Assembly (NCBI GenBank): GCA_910585625.1
Contig: CAJUFQ010000001.1
Location: 1 to 64,000 of the forward strand
DNA: 64,000 nucleotides
Direction of reading: 5' to 3'
DNA from: an uncultured Lachnospiraceae bacterium
Lineage (GTDB): Bacteria > Bacillota > Clostridia > Lachnospirales > Lachnospiraceae
Shown: piece by piece, positions 10,510 to 20,500 of the stretch
How the letters are laid out: each line of letters begins with the position of its first letter
How positions within the stretch are numbered: the stretch's first letter is position 1
The notes under the pieces: model-generated
What the model saw: only the letters and a program-made list of their open reading frames with translations
What the model was told of the DNA's origin: nothing
The model's database searches: none
Made by a program: the position numbers and the translations under genes

Positions 10510-12705
10510 ATGAAAGGAATGATAAGTAAAATAATCAGCGGAGGGCTGGCAGCCATCCTCTTGTTTACAGTGGTTCCCGCGGGCCTTATTCATGCAGAAG
10601 ATGGTATGCAGGCGTCTGGAACAGAGGCAGGGGCGGAAGCAGAGCAATCTCAGGAAGAGAAGCCTCAGGAGCCGGACTGGCCTCAGCTGCCAGAAGAGGA
10701 AATAAAGAGTCCTGACATAGGATATGGAGAGACTGGGACAGAGGATGGGTTATCGGTGCAGGATGACGTCAGGGGAGCCGACGTGGATGTCACCGATTCC
10801 GGCGACTGCAGCGGAGAGAAGGGGGAGGTGCGTTGGCAGTATCAGGACGGGAAGCTAACCATAAGCGGGAGCGGACGGATGGAAGATTTTCCTTCCGGCG
10901 CGCCCTGGTACAAGTATAATTACAGCATTGACACCGTGGAAGTGGGCAAGGGAGTGACTAATATAGGTGAAGCAGCCTTTTATGCCTGTTTCAATCTGGA
11001 AAACGTGAGCCTCCCCAACACATTGAAAATGATTGGCAAAGGAGCGTTCGTGAACTGTCCTAACCTGAAAGAGCTTGTCCTGCCGGACAAAGTGACAAAA
11101 ATAGAGGAATATGCCTTCCAGAATTGCGGAATGAGGGAAATTACGCTGCCATCCTCGTTAAAAAGCCTGGCGGCATCCGCCTTTTTCCGCTGCAGAGCGC
11201 TGGAGCAAATCAAGGTGCCTTCTGCTAACCAGAATTATATGGCGCAGGAGGGGGTGCTGTTTTCCAAAGATGGCAAGAGTCTTTTGTGCTGTCCCGCAAA
11301 TAAGACCACAGGAAGCTATACGATTCCTTCTGGTGTGACAAGAGTGGATTCTATGGCTTTTATACTCGGGAAAATGACAGGGATTATAATTCCCCAAAGT
11401 GTGGAGTCTATAGGAACCTCTGCCTTCCAGCAGAGTGAGATTGCCAGTCTGGTGATTCCGGGTTCTGTTACGCAGACAGAAGAATTTATCTGTTATGGAT
11501 GTGAGAATCTAAAAGAAGTGACCGTCAAGCCAGGTCTGAAAGCGTTGTCGCGTCAGGCGTTTCAGAGGTGCTATGCGTTAGAACACGTAAACTTGGGGAA
11601 AGTGACAGGCTTCAACCGTGAGGTGTTTTCTTATTGCAGCTCCCTGAAAGAAGTAGAAATCCCGAAGGGGACAAAGGCGATTGCGGACGGCAGTTTTGAA
11701 GGATGCGCAGCCCTCGAAAAAGTAACGCTTCCGCCTACGGTGCGGGAGATTGGCTGTGTGGCATTTTCTGACTGCAGTTCTCTGACAGAAATTAATTTTC
11801 CGAAAGGGCTGAAAGTGATTTACAGTTTTGCATTTGATGGATGCGCCGGATTAGAGAGCGTGAATCTGCCTTCTTCAATACAAGAAATTGGAGAGGAGGC
11901 ATTTCCTTCCACCACAAAGTTAAACAATATCCCAGGGTCTTTGACTCAGCAGGAAGACGGTTCATATGTGATGGCAGCGCGGGTAAAGATAAAAGGGAAA
12001 GAAATCTATTCACAGGCCTTTAAGGTATTGAAGAAAGTCAACAGCGAGCGCAAAAAGGCAGGAAAAGGCAGCCTGAAAATGGATAAAAAACTGTTGGATA
12101 CAGCCATGAAGAGAGCAATGGAGACGAGCATTTACTGGGGACACACCAGGCCGAACGGCTTAGATTGTTTCACAGCCTCTGATTTGATGATGGCAGAGAA
12201 CATTGCCGCAGGCGCTTCTTCCGCTTCCGGAGTCATGTCTTTGTGGATGGATTCAGCAGGCCACAAAGCGAATATCCTTAATGAAAAGTATACCTCAATC
12301 GGCGTCGGATGCGTGGAAGTGGCTGGCAGACGTTATTGGGTACAGTGTTTTGGCACGGAAGTAGATACAGTGGTGACGGCGAAGCAATATAAAGATAAAA
12401 GCAAGGCCAGAACGGTTTCCGTGAGTCCAGACAAAAAATATTATAATCCTACCGTCCAAGTCAATGGGACGAAAGTGAAAATCGGTAAGGCCTTGAAAGT
12501 ATCCGTTACTTGGGACAATGGATATGCCAACATTAAGATTCCGGCCTCAAGCCTGGAGTACAGCAGTTCTGATAAATCTGTATGCACTGTGTCAAAAGGA
12601 GTCATTAAAGGAGTCGGAAACGGTACGGCAAAAATAAAGATATGGTTCCCGGGATACAAAAAAGGCGCCGTCACAAAGAAAGTGAAAGTGGGCAGCGGCT
12701 CATAA
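10510..12705 (+). CDS. Secreted LRR_5 protein fused to a CAP (SCP/PR-1) domain
   Basis: A 731-residue exported protein. The ATG at 10510 has AAGGAGG 8 bases upstream; the in-frame ATG at 10486 is less well placed. A signal peptide (MISKIISGGLAAILLFTVV) is followed by an acidic linker. LRR_5 repeats span about residues 100-480. A CAP/SCP domain follows at about 505-620, with the hallmark elements WGHTRPNG, AENIAAG and MDSAGHKANILNEKY. The C-terminal 100 residues are Big_2-like (YSSSDKSVCTVS, GVGNGTAKIKI). The CAP family includes bacterial extracellular proteins of uncertain activity. Joining it to BspA repeats suggests a surface-targeted CAP module. Confidence 0.85.
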   Translation: MKGMISKIISGGLAAILLFTVVPAGLIHAEDGMQASGTEAGAEAEQSQEEKPQEPDWPQLPEEEIKSPDIGYGETGTEDGLSVQDDVRGADVDVTDSGDCSGEKGEVRWQYQDGKLTISGSGRMEDFPSGAPWYKYNYSIDTVEVGKGVTNIGEAAFYACFNLENVSLPNTLKMIGKGAFVNCPNLKELVLPDKVTKIEEYAFQNCGMREITLPSSLKSLAASAFFRCRALEQIKVPSANQNYMAQEGVLFSKDGKSLLCCPANKTTGSYTIPSGVTRVDSMAFILGKMTGIIIPQSVESIGTSAFQQSEIASLVIPGSVTQTEEFICYGCENLKEVTVKPGLKALSRQAFQRCYALEHVNLGKVTGFNREVFSYCSSLKEVEIPKGTKAIADGSFEGCAALEKVTLPPTVREIGCVAFSDCSSLTEINFPKGLKVIYSFAFDGCAGLESVNLPSSIQEIGEEAFPSTTKLNNIPGSLTQQEDGSYVMAARVKIKGKEIYSQAFKVLKKVNSERKKAGKGSLKMDKKLLDTAMKRAMETSIYWGHTRPNGLDCFTASDLMMAENIAAGASSASGVMSLWMDSAGHKANILNEKYTSIGVGCVEVAGRRYWVQCFGTEVDTVVTAKQYKDKSKARTVSVSPDKKYYNPTVQVNGTKVKIGKALKVSVTWDNGYANIKIPASSLEYSSSDKSVCTVSKGVIKGVGNGTAKIKIWFPGYKKGAVTKKVKVGSGS

Positions 12706-12759
12706 AAGATATACACGGTAAAATCTAAACCAAGCCATAAAGGAATATCTGGACATCGG

Positions 12760-12814
12760 AACAAGTCCATTATCCGTCATGGAAATATGATGGCTGGTGG
12801 GCTTGTTTTATTTT
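12760..12814 (+). terminator. Rho-independent terminator after the LRR-CAP gene
   Basis: A two-stage stem: AACAAGTCC (12760) with GGGCTTGTT (12799), and inside it CCGTCAT with ATGATGG, followed by TTTTATTTT. It closes the secreted-protein cluster. Confidence 0.7.
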
Positions 12815-13224
12815 ATGCAATGTCGAAAAGTTCTTCAAACTTAATCTTGAAGTCAGGGAACATGATAAGCTGTAAATCATCCTTGTTATGTTCTGTTACG
12901 GTTTGAGAGGTCATAAAAAACGGTATAAAACGAATTGACAAAGGTATGACAAGTAGTAGCTTAGGAACAGACAAAGAGTGACAGATGAATGGCCAGACAG
13001 ACCGAAGGTGTAAAATCTTTATTGAATTATCAAGGGTTTTGCACCTTTTTAATTTACAGAAACAGCATATTGAAAACGTATGGGAATGATATATGCAAAA
13101 CAAAGATGAAAAATAATCAATTTGTCGAATCGTGTCTGTTTAAGCATAAAAATGATGGGATGTAAATGGAGAGAAAATATAGTACAATATAGGAAAGAGA
13201 TAAAACAGAAGGAGGTCGGCGCTT
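12815..13224. other. AT-rich intergenic region with no supported gene
   Basis: About 410 bases between the cluster terminator and deoB. A minus-strand open frame (12813-13103, 96 codons) ends in FPDFKIKFEELFDIA, which could be the remnant C-terminus of a lost gene, but it has no ribosome binding site or recognisable family. Possible deoB promoters are TTGTCG/CATAAA (13122/13145, spacer 17) and TGTAAA/TACAAT (13161/13183, spacer 16). Neither is decisive. Confidence 0.4.
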
Positions 13225-14385
13225 ATGAAACGGGTATTTTTGATTGTGTTAGACAGCGTGGGCATTGGTGAGATGCCGGACGCCGCAGAGTTTGGGGATC
13301 GGGGAAGTAATACGCTGCAGGCTGTTTCTGTAAGCAAATATTTTTCCATGCCCAATATGGGGAAGCTGGGGCTGTTCCATATTGATGGGGCAGAGGCTGC
13401 CAAAAGCCAGGAATCCCCCTTGGGCACTTTTGCCAGGATGGCGGAAGCCTCAAAGGGGAAGGATACGACGATTGGGCATTGGGAGATTGCAGGGGTGATT
13501 TCCCCGCAGCCGCTGCCGACTTACCCGCATGGATTCCCGGAAGAAGTCATGCGGGAGTTTTCGCAAAAGACCGGGCGCGGCGTGCTTTGCAATAAGCCGT
13601 ATTCGGGGACGGAGGTCATCAAGGATTTCGGGGAAGCGCATATGCAAAGCGGCGATCTGATTGTCTATACCTCTGCAGATTCCGTCTTCCAGGTGGCCGC
13701 GCACGAGGAGGTCGTGCCGGTTGACGAATTGTATGGCTATTGCCGGATTGCCCGGGAAATGCTGGCGGGCAAGCATGGAGTGGGCAGGGTGATTGCAAGG
13801 CCGTTTGAGGGAACGCCTGGAGAGTTCCGCCGCACTGTGCGGCGTCATGATTTTTCCCTGACGCCGCCGAAAATAACAATGCTTGACCAGCTGGCAGCGC
13901 ATGGCAAAGAGGTTCTGGGCGTGGGCAAGATTTATGACATTTTTGCTGGGAAGGGCGTGACGGACTTCGTGCGCACCAGCGGGAATGCAGACGGCATTGA
14001 CAAGACACTGGCCTATATGGAACGTGAATTTGAGGGCCTTTGCTTTGTGAACCTTGTGGATTTTGACATGCTCTATGGGCATCGGAATGATGTGGAGGGT
14101 TATGCGAAGGCGCTGACGTATTTTGACAGGAGATTGCCGGAAATCCTGCATAAGATGAAGGAAGAAGACATTCTGATGATTACGGCAGACCATGGGTGCG
14201 ACCCATCGACGCCCTCCACGGATCATTCCCGGGAGTATACGCCGCTTGTGATGTATGGTAAGAAGGTTCCGGCGGGGCTTAACCTTGGCACCAGGAAGAC
14301 GTTTGCTGACATTGGGGCAACGGTGCTTCGGTACTTTGGAATTAAGCCGGAAATTGACGGCGAGACCCTGTTGGAGGAATTTTAA
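13225..14385 (+). CDS. deoB: Phosphopentomutase
   Basis: A 386-residue cytoplasmic enzyme that interconverts (deoxy)ribose 1-phosphate and 5-phosphate in nucleoside salvage. It belongs to the alkaline phosphatase-like superfamily. The metal-binding N-terminus (FLIVLDSVGIGEMPDA), the DTTIGHWE block and the C-terminal ADHGCDPSTPSTDHSREY block, which supplies Asp/His ligands, are all present. Length is normal for DeoB. The ATG follows AGAAGGAGG. Its TAA overlaps the ATG of the downstream MATE gene by one base, so the two are translationally coupled. No other deo genes are visible. Confidence 0.97.
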   Translation: MKRVFLIVLDSVGIGEMPDAAEFGDRGSNTLQAVSVSKYFSMPNMGKLGLFHIDGAEAAKSQESPLGTFARMAEASKGKDTTIGHWEIAGVISPQPLPTYPHGFPEEVMREFSQKTGRGVLCNKPYSGTEVIKDFGEAHMQSGDLIVYTSADSVFQVAAHEEVVPVDELYGYCRIAREMLAGKHGVGRVIARPFEGTPGEFRRTVRRHDFSLTPPKITMLDQLAAHGKEVLGVGKIYDIFAGKGVTDFVRTSGNADGIDKTLAYMEREFEGLCFVNLVDFDMLYGHRNDVEGYAKALTYFDRRLPEILHKMKEEDILMITADHGCDPSTPSTDHSREYTPLVMYGKKVPAGLNLGTRKTFADIGATVLRYFGIKPEIDGETLLEEF

Positions 14386-15740
14386 TGAAAGCAAAATCTT
14401 ATGAAATTGACATGTGTAACGGCCCCTTATTCCCGAAGATCCTCGCATTTTCTATCCCATTGATGCTTTCCGGCATCCTGCAGCTCCTCTTTAACGCGGC
14501 GGATATGGTCGTGGTAGGTAGGTTCGCGGGAAGCACTGCCCTGGCGGCGGTAGGGGCCAATGCAGCCCTCATAAACCTTCTCACGAATCTGTTTATCGGG
14601 TTTTCGATTGGGGCCAATGTCATGGTAGCCCGGTATTATGGCGCGGGCAAAGAAAGGGACATGAGTGAGACTGTCCACAGCGCTATCCTTCTGAGCCTGC
14701 TGTGCGGTGGCATCCTGCTGGTCGTGGGCATTTTGGTGGCGCCGCAGATTTTGATTGTTATGGGCACGCCTGCTGATGTGCTGGGGCAGGCAGTGCTGTA
14801 TATCAGGATTTATTTTGCCGGGATACCGGCACTTCTTTTGTATAATTTCGGAAGTTCCATCCTGCGTGCCGTGGGGGATACGAAACGCCCGCTTTACTAC
14901 CTTCTGGCAGCAGGAGTCATCAATGTTTTCCTCAACCTGATATTTGTGATTGGGTTCAGGCTTGGGGTGGCAGGCGTCGCCTTGGCGACAGTGATTTCCC
15001 AGTGTGTCTCTGCCCGGCTGGTGCTGCGGTGCATGATGCGCATGGAGGGAGGCTGCCGGGTGGAACTTTCCAAGCTTCGGATAAACCGTGAGAAAATGCT
15101 TCAGATTATGCGCATTGGATTCCCGGCAGGACTGCAGGGTACGGTGTTTTCTTTGTCAAACGTGTTGATTCAGTCCTCTGTCAATTCCTTTGGATCCGTG
15201 GCAGTGGCAGGCAACACGGCGGGACAGAATATTGAAGGTTTCATTTATATGGCAATGAATACGTTCCACCAGACGGCGCTGAGTTTTTCCAGCCAGAATT
15301 ATGGGGCGGGGAATTATAAACGGATTGGCAAAGTATTTTTGGAGTGCCTCGGGCTGGTGACGTTTGTCGGACTTTCCTTAGGTCTGTCGGCTTACTTTTT
15401 TGGGAGCCAGCTTTTAGGGATTTATTCCTCGGATCCTCAGGTCATAGAGGTAGGGCTATTACGGATGTCGGTCATCTGTACCATGTACTGCTTATGCGGC
15501 ATTATGGATGTATGCGTAGGGGAGCTGCGCGGGATTGGCTGTTCAGTGCTTCCCATGGCGGTGTCCGTGCTGGGCGTCTGCGCGTTCCGCGTCTTCTGGA
15601 TTTTCACGGTGTTCCAGCAGCATAGGAGCCTGTGGACGCTGTATATTTCCTATCCGGTATCTTGGGTCTTGACAGCGGCTGTGGATATGGTATGCTTTGT
15701 GCTGGTAAGAAGAAAACAGAAAGCCATGATGGACGCATGA
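14385..15740 (+). CDS. MATE family multidrug/sodium antiporter
   Basis: A 451-residue inner-membrane protein with about 12 hydrophobic segments in two MatE halves (residues about 15-175 and 235-400). The N-terminal PKILAFSIPLMLSGILQ and NAADMVVVGRF blocks are typical of clostridial MATE exporters, which expel cationic compounds using Na+ or H+ gradients. The start overlaps the deoB stop (TAATG). The substrate cannot be predicted, and the link to deoB may be only co-transcription. Confidence 0.9.
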   Translation: MKAKSYEIDMCNGPLFPKILAFSIPLMLSGILQLLFNAADMVVVGRFAGSTALAAVGANAALINLLTNLFIGFSIGANVMVARYYGAGKERDMSETVHSAILLSLLCGGILLVVGILVAPQILIVMGTPADVLGQAVLYIRIYFAGIPALLLYNFGSSILRAVGDTKRPLYYLLAAGVINVFLNLIFVIGFRLGVAGVALATVISQCVSARLVLRCMMRMEGGCRVELSKLRINREKMLQIMRIGFPAGLQGTVFSLSNVLIQSSVNSFGSVAVAGNTAGQNIEGFIYMAMNTFHQTALSFSSQNYGAGNYKRIGKVFLECLGLVTFVGLSLGLSAYFFGSQLLGIYSSDPQVIEVGLLRMSVICTMYCLCGIMDVCVGELRGIGCSVLPMAVSVLGVCAFRVFWIFTVFQQHRSLWTLYISYPVSWVLTAAVDMVCFVLVRRKQKAMMDA

Positions 15741-15815
15741 AAGAACGGCTAATGGGTCACATGGAATCTGGGAATTATGCGATATTTTTCAGGATATAGA
15801 AAGAGAGGAATTATT

Positions 15816-17405
15816 TTGGCGGATTTACGAAAGGAAATAGAAAAACGCAGGACGTTTGCAATTATCTCACACCCGGACGCCGGGAAGACAACCCTGACGG
15901 AAAAGTTCCTGCTGTATGGCGGCGCCATCAACCTGGCAGGCTCTGTCAAGGGCAAGGCAACGGCGCGGCATGCTGTATCGGACTGGATGGAAATTGAGAA
16001 GGAGAGGGGTATTTCTGTCACCTCATCGGTGCTGCAGTTTAATTATGGGGGGTATTGCATCAATATCTTGGACACGCCGGGGCATCAGGACTTCTCCGAG
16101 GACACGTACCGTACCTTGATGGCGGCGGATTCGGCAGTCATGGTTATTGACGGCTCGAAGGGCGTGGAGGCGCAGACGAGGAAGCTGTTTAAAGTATGCG
16201 TCATGCGCCACATCCCGATTTTTACATTCATTAATAAGATGGACAGGGACGCGAACGATACATTTGAACTGTTGGATGAGATAGAGAAGGAGCTTGGGAT
16301 TGCCACTTGCCCCATTAACTGGCCGATTGGTTCCGGCAAGAGCTTCAAGGGCATCTATGACCGCAATACGAAGGAGGTCATGACGTTTGCCGATACCTTA
16401 AAGGGTACGAAGGAAGGCGTCCAGAAGAATATCGGCATTGACGCCCCAGAGCTGGAGGCAGAAATCGGCGCGGATTACAAGGAGACGCTGTTGGAAGAAA
16501 TTGAACTTTTGGATGGCGCCAGCGCGGAGTTTGACATGGATTTGGTGGCAAAGGGAGAGCTTTCGCCAGTATTTTTTGGTTCTGCGCTGACAAACTTTGG
16601 CGTGGAGACTTTCCTGCGGCATTTCCTGCAGATGACAACTTCCCCGCTGCCCAGGAAGGCGGATTGCGGGGAGGTCGATCCATTTTCTGCGGATTTTTCC
16701 GCGTTTGTCTTCAAAATCCAGGCGAACATGAACAAGGCCCACCGGGACAGAATCGCTTTCATGCGTATCTGTTCCGGGAAGTTTGAGGCCGGCATGGAAG
16801 TCACCCATATCCAGGGAGATAAGAAAATGCGGCTTTCGCAACCCCAGCAGATGATGGCGCAGGAACGTAAGATTATCGAGGAGGCGTATGCCGGGGACAT
16901 CATCGGCGTTTTTGATCCCGGCATCTTTTCGATTGGAGACACGATAACCACCGCCGCAGATAAGTTCGCATTTGAGGGCATCCCGACGTTTGCGCCGGAG
17001 CATTTCGCGCGGGTGCGCCAGATGGATACGATGAAGCGCAAGCAATTTGTCAAAGGGATTACGCAGATTGCCCAGGAAGGCGCAATCCAGATTTTCCAGG
17101 AATACAATATAGGGATGGAAGAAATTATCGTGGGCGTGGTGGGCGTCCTGCAGTTTGACGTGTTAAAGTACCGCCTGGAAAATGAATATAATGTGGATAT
17201 TCGTCTGGAACGGCTTCCCTATGAGCATATTCGTTGGATTGAGAATCAGGAAATTGACATGGATAAGCTTACGGGAACTTCGGATATGAAGAAAGTTCAG
17301 GACTTGAAAGGAAACCCGCTGCTGCTGTTTGTCAACAGCTGGAGCGTAGGCATGACGTTGGATCGCAACGAGGGGCTTAAGCTTTCAGAGTTCGGGCGTA
17401 ATTGA
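15816..17405 (+). CDS. prfC: Peptide chain release factor 3 (TTG start)
   Basis: A 529-residue translational GTPase that recycles RF1/RF2 from terminating ribosomes. A TTG at 15816 is chosen: it gives the family N-terminus MADLRKEIEKRRTFAIISHP and has GAGAGGA 6 bases before it, whereas the in-frame ATG at 15777 adds a non-conserved extension. Motifs: G1 SHPDAGKTT (about residues 18-26), G3 DTPGHQD (about 90), G4 NKMD. The EF-Tu domain 2-like region and the RF3 C-terminal domain complete it. Length matches E. coli RF3. Confidence 0.95.
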   Translation: MADLRKEIEKRRTFAIISHPDAGKTTLTEKFLLYGGAINLAGSVKGKATARHAVSDWMEIEKERGISVTSSVLQFNYGGYCINILDTPGHQDFSEDTYRTLMAADSAVMVIDGSKGVEAQTRKLFKVCVMRHIPIFTFINKMDRDANDTFELLDEIEKELGIATCPINWPIGSGKSFKGIYDRNTKEVMTFADTLKGTKEGVQKNIGIDAPELEAEIGADYKETLLEEIELLDGASAEFDMDLVAKGELSPVFFGSALTNFGVETFLRHFLQMTTSPLPRKADCGEVDPFSADFSAFVFKIQANMNKAHRDRIAFMRICSGKFEAGMEVTHIQGDKKMRLSQPQQMMAQERKIIEEAYAGDIIGVFDPGIFSIGDTITTAADKFAFEGIPTFAPEHFARVRQMDTMKRKQFVKGITQIAQEGAIQIFQEYNIGMEEIIVGVVGVLQFDVLKYRLENEYNVDIRLERLPYEHIRWIENQEIDMDKLTGTSDMKKVQDLKGNPLLLFVNSWSVGMTLDRNEGLKLSEFGRN

Positions 17406-17421
17406 CAGGGATTTTTATGCG

Positions 17422-17480
17422 CGCGAGCAATGAGCCAAGCAGCCGCACTTGCGCGGATATTTGGCTCTCGCGAGCAATGA
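17422..17480. repeat. Intergenic hairpin repeat, copy 1
   Basis: GAGCCAA (17432-17438) pairs with TTGGCTC (17461-17467) and CCGC with GCGG inside. The hairpin is flanked by direct repeats CGCGAGCAATGA at 17422 and 17469. A near-identical left half recurs at 32331 (23 of 24 matches). It lies between prfC and the histidine kinase gene. Confidence 0.7.
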
Positions 17481-17500
17481 TCCGTGCATAAGACGTTAGG

Positions 17501-20500
17501 ATGGAAAGGATCATGAAAAAATTACGAGTTTTAGCGGTTGCCTCAATTATTTTTGTGGCAGCTTTGGTTGTAGTTGCAATACTGCAGTTTCAGGGATATG
17601 AAGAATCAGTGATGCTGCCAGAGCAGATTGAGTATTATCTGGACGAGGACTGGGAAGTTGCCGCGCTGGAGGGTACAGGCGTCTTTGAAGAAGGCATGGA
17701 CGACCATGACAGAATAAAAAGGCTGGTTCAGGATGCATGGGACAAGGGGGAGTACCAGAAAGTGGATTTGCCGTTTTCCGGAAAAAGCCCGGCGGGCGGC
17801 ATCCTTGTCTTTCGGAACACGCTTTGGGATAAACATGCAGGCCTGACGTTAGCTGTTTCTTCCGGCAATGCAAGTGTGCGTGTGGTTCTGGATGGAGAGG
17901 TAATCTATCAGCATATTGCTGGAGATGAAGCGAGAGAGACGAAGGAAAACGAGGAGAATTATGTAGATATTCCAAATCAGTTGCAAGAAGGGGAATTGTG
18001 GATAGAGCTGGCTTCTCCTTACGAGGATGCATCGTTGTTTCTGAATGGGGTTAAAATTGAAACGCGCGATACGATGCTGATAGCAGTGGTTGGGAGCGGC
18101 GTTACAGATATCGGTTGCTGCCTGTTAATCGGCATTATGGCTGTCATACTGTTTTTCCTTGCGCTGATACGTTGGTACACGCGCCAGCCAGACCGGGGTG
18201 AGGCATTTCTGGGAATGGCAGCGCTGGCAGCAGGGATCAGCTGTTTCATCAATACGGATACATTAAGCATATTTTATAATTTGCAGGAAGCGTATGTGAT
18301 GTTGGAATACCTGGGGCTGCTGGTACCGTTGTTTCTGGCGTTATATTTTGGAAGGAATCTGCATGAGGAACACCCGCGGCGTTTTTTGGCTATTATATTG
18401 GCGACGGTCCTCAATGCGGTGGCACAGCCTCTTTTGCATCTGTTGTCTGTTTGGAGCATGGACGAGATGGTAATCGTATCCAGGGCAGCAGTGGCAGCCG
18501 TGTGCGTGGTTGCGATTTTGACTATGCTGCAGATGCAGCGCAGGAACAGGAGGCTTCTGATGGGAGTTTCTGTGATTGCGACAGTTGTGCTGCTGTCAGG
18601 CGGAATGGCGGTCCTAATTATGAAACAGCTTTCCATTTATGTTCCAGGGAATTCGTCTGGGCAATACAGCATGGCTGTGTTCAGTGTCATAATGGCCACC
18701 GTGCATACCCTGCAGCTTTCCAAAGAGTACCGGGTAGCCGCAGAAGAGAGCGCACATCTTCTGGCGGAGAAAGTAAAGGCCACGGAACAGCAGAACGCAT
18801 TGTTGGCACAGGCCAAGCAGGAGGCAGAAGCAGCGAGGCAGGAAGCTCTGGCGGCCAATGAGGCGAAGGGGAGGTTCCTGGCGCGGATGTCTCATGAAAT
18901 CCGTACTCCGATTAATGCCGTGCTTGGCATGGACGAGATGATTTTGCGTGAATCAAAAGAAGCGAACGTCAAAGATTATGCTATGGACATATATACGGCA
19001 GGCCAGACCTTGTTATCGCTAATCAATGATATTTTGGATTTCTCTAAAATAGATTCCGGGAAGATGGAAATCGTGATGGCAGAGTATGATATCAGCAGCC
19101 TGATTCATGATTTGGCAAATATGGCCACGCAGCGTGCGAAGGAGAAAGATATCAGGATTGAGGTGGAGGTTGACCATGAGATTCCTTCCCGGCTGTATGG
19201 GGATGACATACATATCCGTCAGATATTGACGAACATCCTTACGAACGCGGTAAAATATACCCACGAGGGAACGATATGGCTGAGGGTGCAATGCCGTAAA
19301 GCAGATGAAACGGCGATGCTTAAGTTTGAAGTGGAGGATACGGGCATAGGCATCAAAGAAGAAGATTTGCCTAAGCTTTCTGCGGAGTTTGAGCGGATTG
19401 AGGAGGATAGGAACCGTAATATTGAAGGAACCGGGCTTGGGATGAGCATCACGATCCAGCTTCTGGAGCTGCTGCATAGCAGGCTCCAGGTGGAGAGTGT
19501 ATATGGGAAAGGCTCGAAATTCTATTTTGAGCTGGAACAAAAAATCCTCGACCATACGCCGATTGGGGATTTTGAGTCCAGGGTGCGGCAGCTGGCAGCA
19601 GATTATGATTATAGCGCAAAACTTTGCGCGCCGGGTGCAGAGATACTGGTAGTGGATGACAATGCGGTCAACCGCAAGGTATTGCGGAGCCTTCTGAAAG
19701 AGACACAGGTTCAGATTGCGGAAGCTGGCGGCGGTGCAGAATGCCTGGAGCTGGTGCAGGAGAACCATTACGACCTGATTTTCCTCGATCATATGATGCC
19801 TGAAATGGACGGCGTAGAGACGCTCCACCGTATGAAGCAGCTTTCCGGATATCCATGTGAGGACACGCCGGTTGTTGTGCTGACAGCCAATGCAGTACTG
19901 GGGGCGAAGGAGAAATATTTAGCGGAAGGGTTTGATGATTTCCTCTCAAAGCCAATCGTTCCGGAAAAGCTGGAAAATATGATTAAGAAGATGCTGCCGC
20001 AAGAGTTGCTGCAGGAGGCTGCGGGCGCAGAAGCAACAATGGGCTTACAGCAGCAAGGGACGGACGTGCCGGAGGATATGCTGGAGGGGCTTCCTCAGGT
20101 TGACGGCCTGGACTGGCGCTACGCATGGCTGCATTTGCCTGATATGGAGCTTCTTGCTTATGCGGTGAAAGAATTTTATGGGCAGATTGCATCTGCTGCG
20201 GATAAGCTTGAGCAGGCATATGGGCAGATTACGCAGCAGGAGCAGTTAGAGAATTACCGCATCCAGGTACATGCGATGAAAAGCCTTGCGGCCACGGTAG
20301 GGCTGATGCCGCTTTCCGGCGTTGCAAAATTATTGGAAAATGCTGCAAAAAATGGTAGAATAGAAGTGTTGATGTCGATGACGGCAGCGTTTTTGGAAGA
20401 GTGGCGTAGCTACCGGGAGAAATTGCAGGGGGTGTTCGGCATAGAAGCCGCAAACGGCAAGGAAGCGGCCGATCCTTCTGTGTTACGGGCTCTTGTGGAG

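Noticed and set aside
12813..13103. Minus-strand frame ending in FPDFKIKFEELFDIA
   Set aside because: There is no ribosome binding site and no recognisable domain, and it overlaps the edge of a terminator. Mentioned only as a possible remnant.
13450..14448. Long minus-strand frame of 332 codons opposite deoB
   Set aside because: It is a shadow of a strongly coding gene; its composition is not protein-like and it has no start signal.
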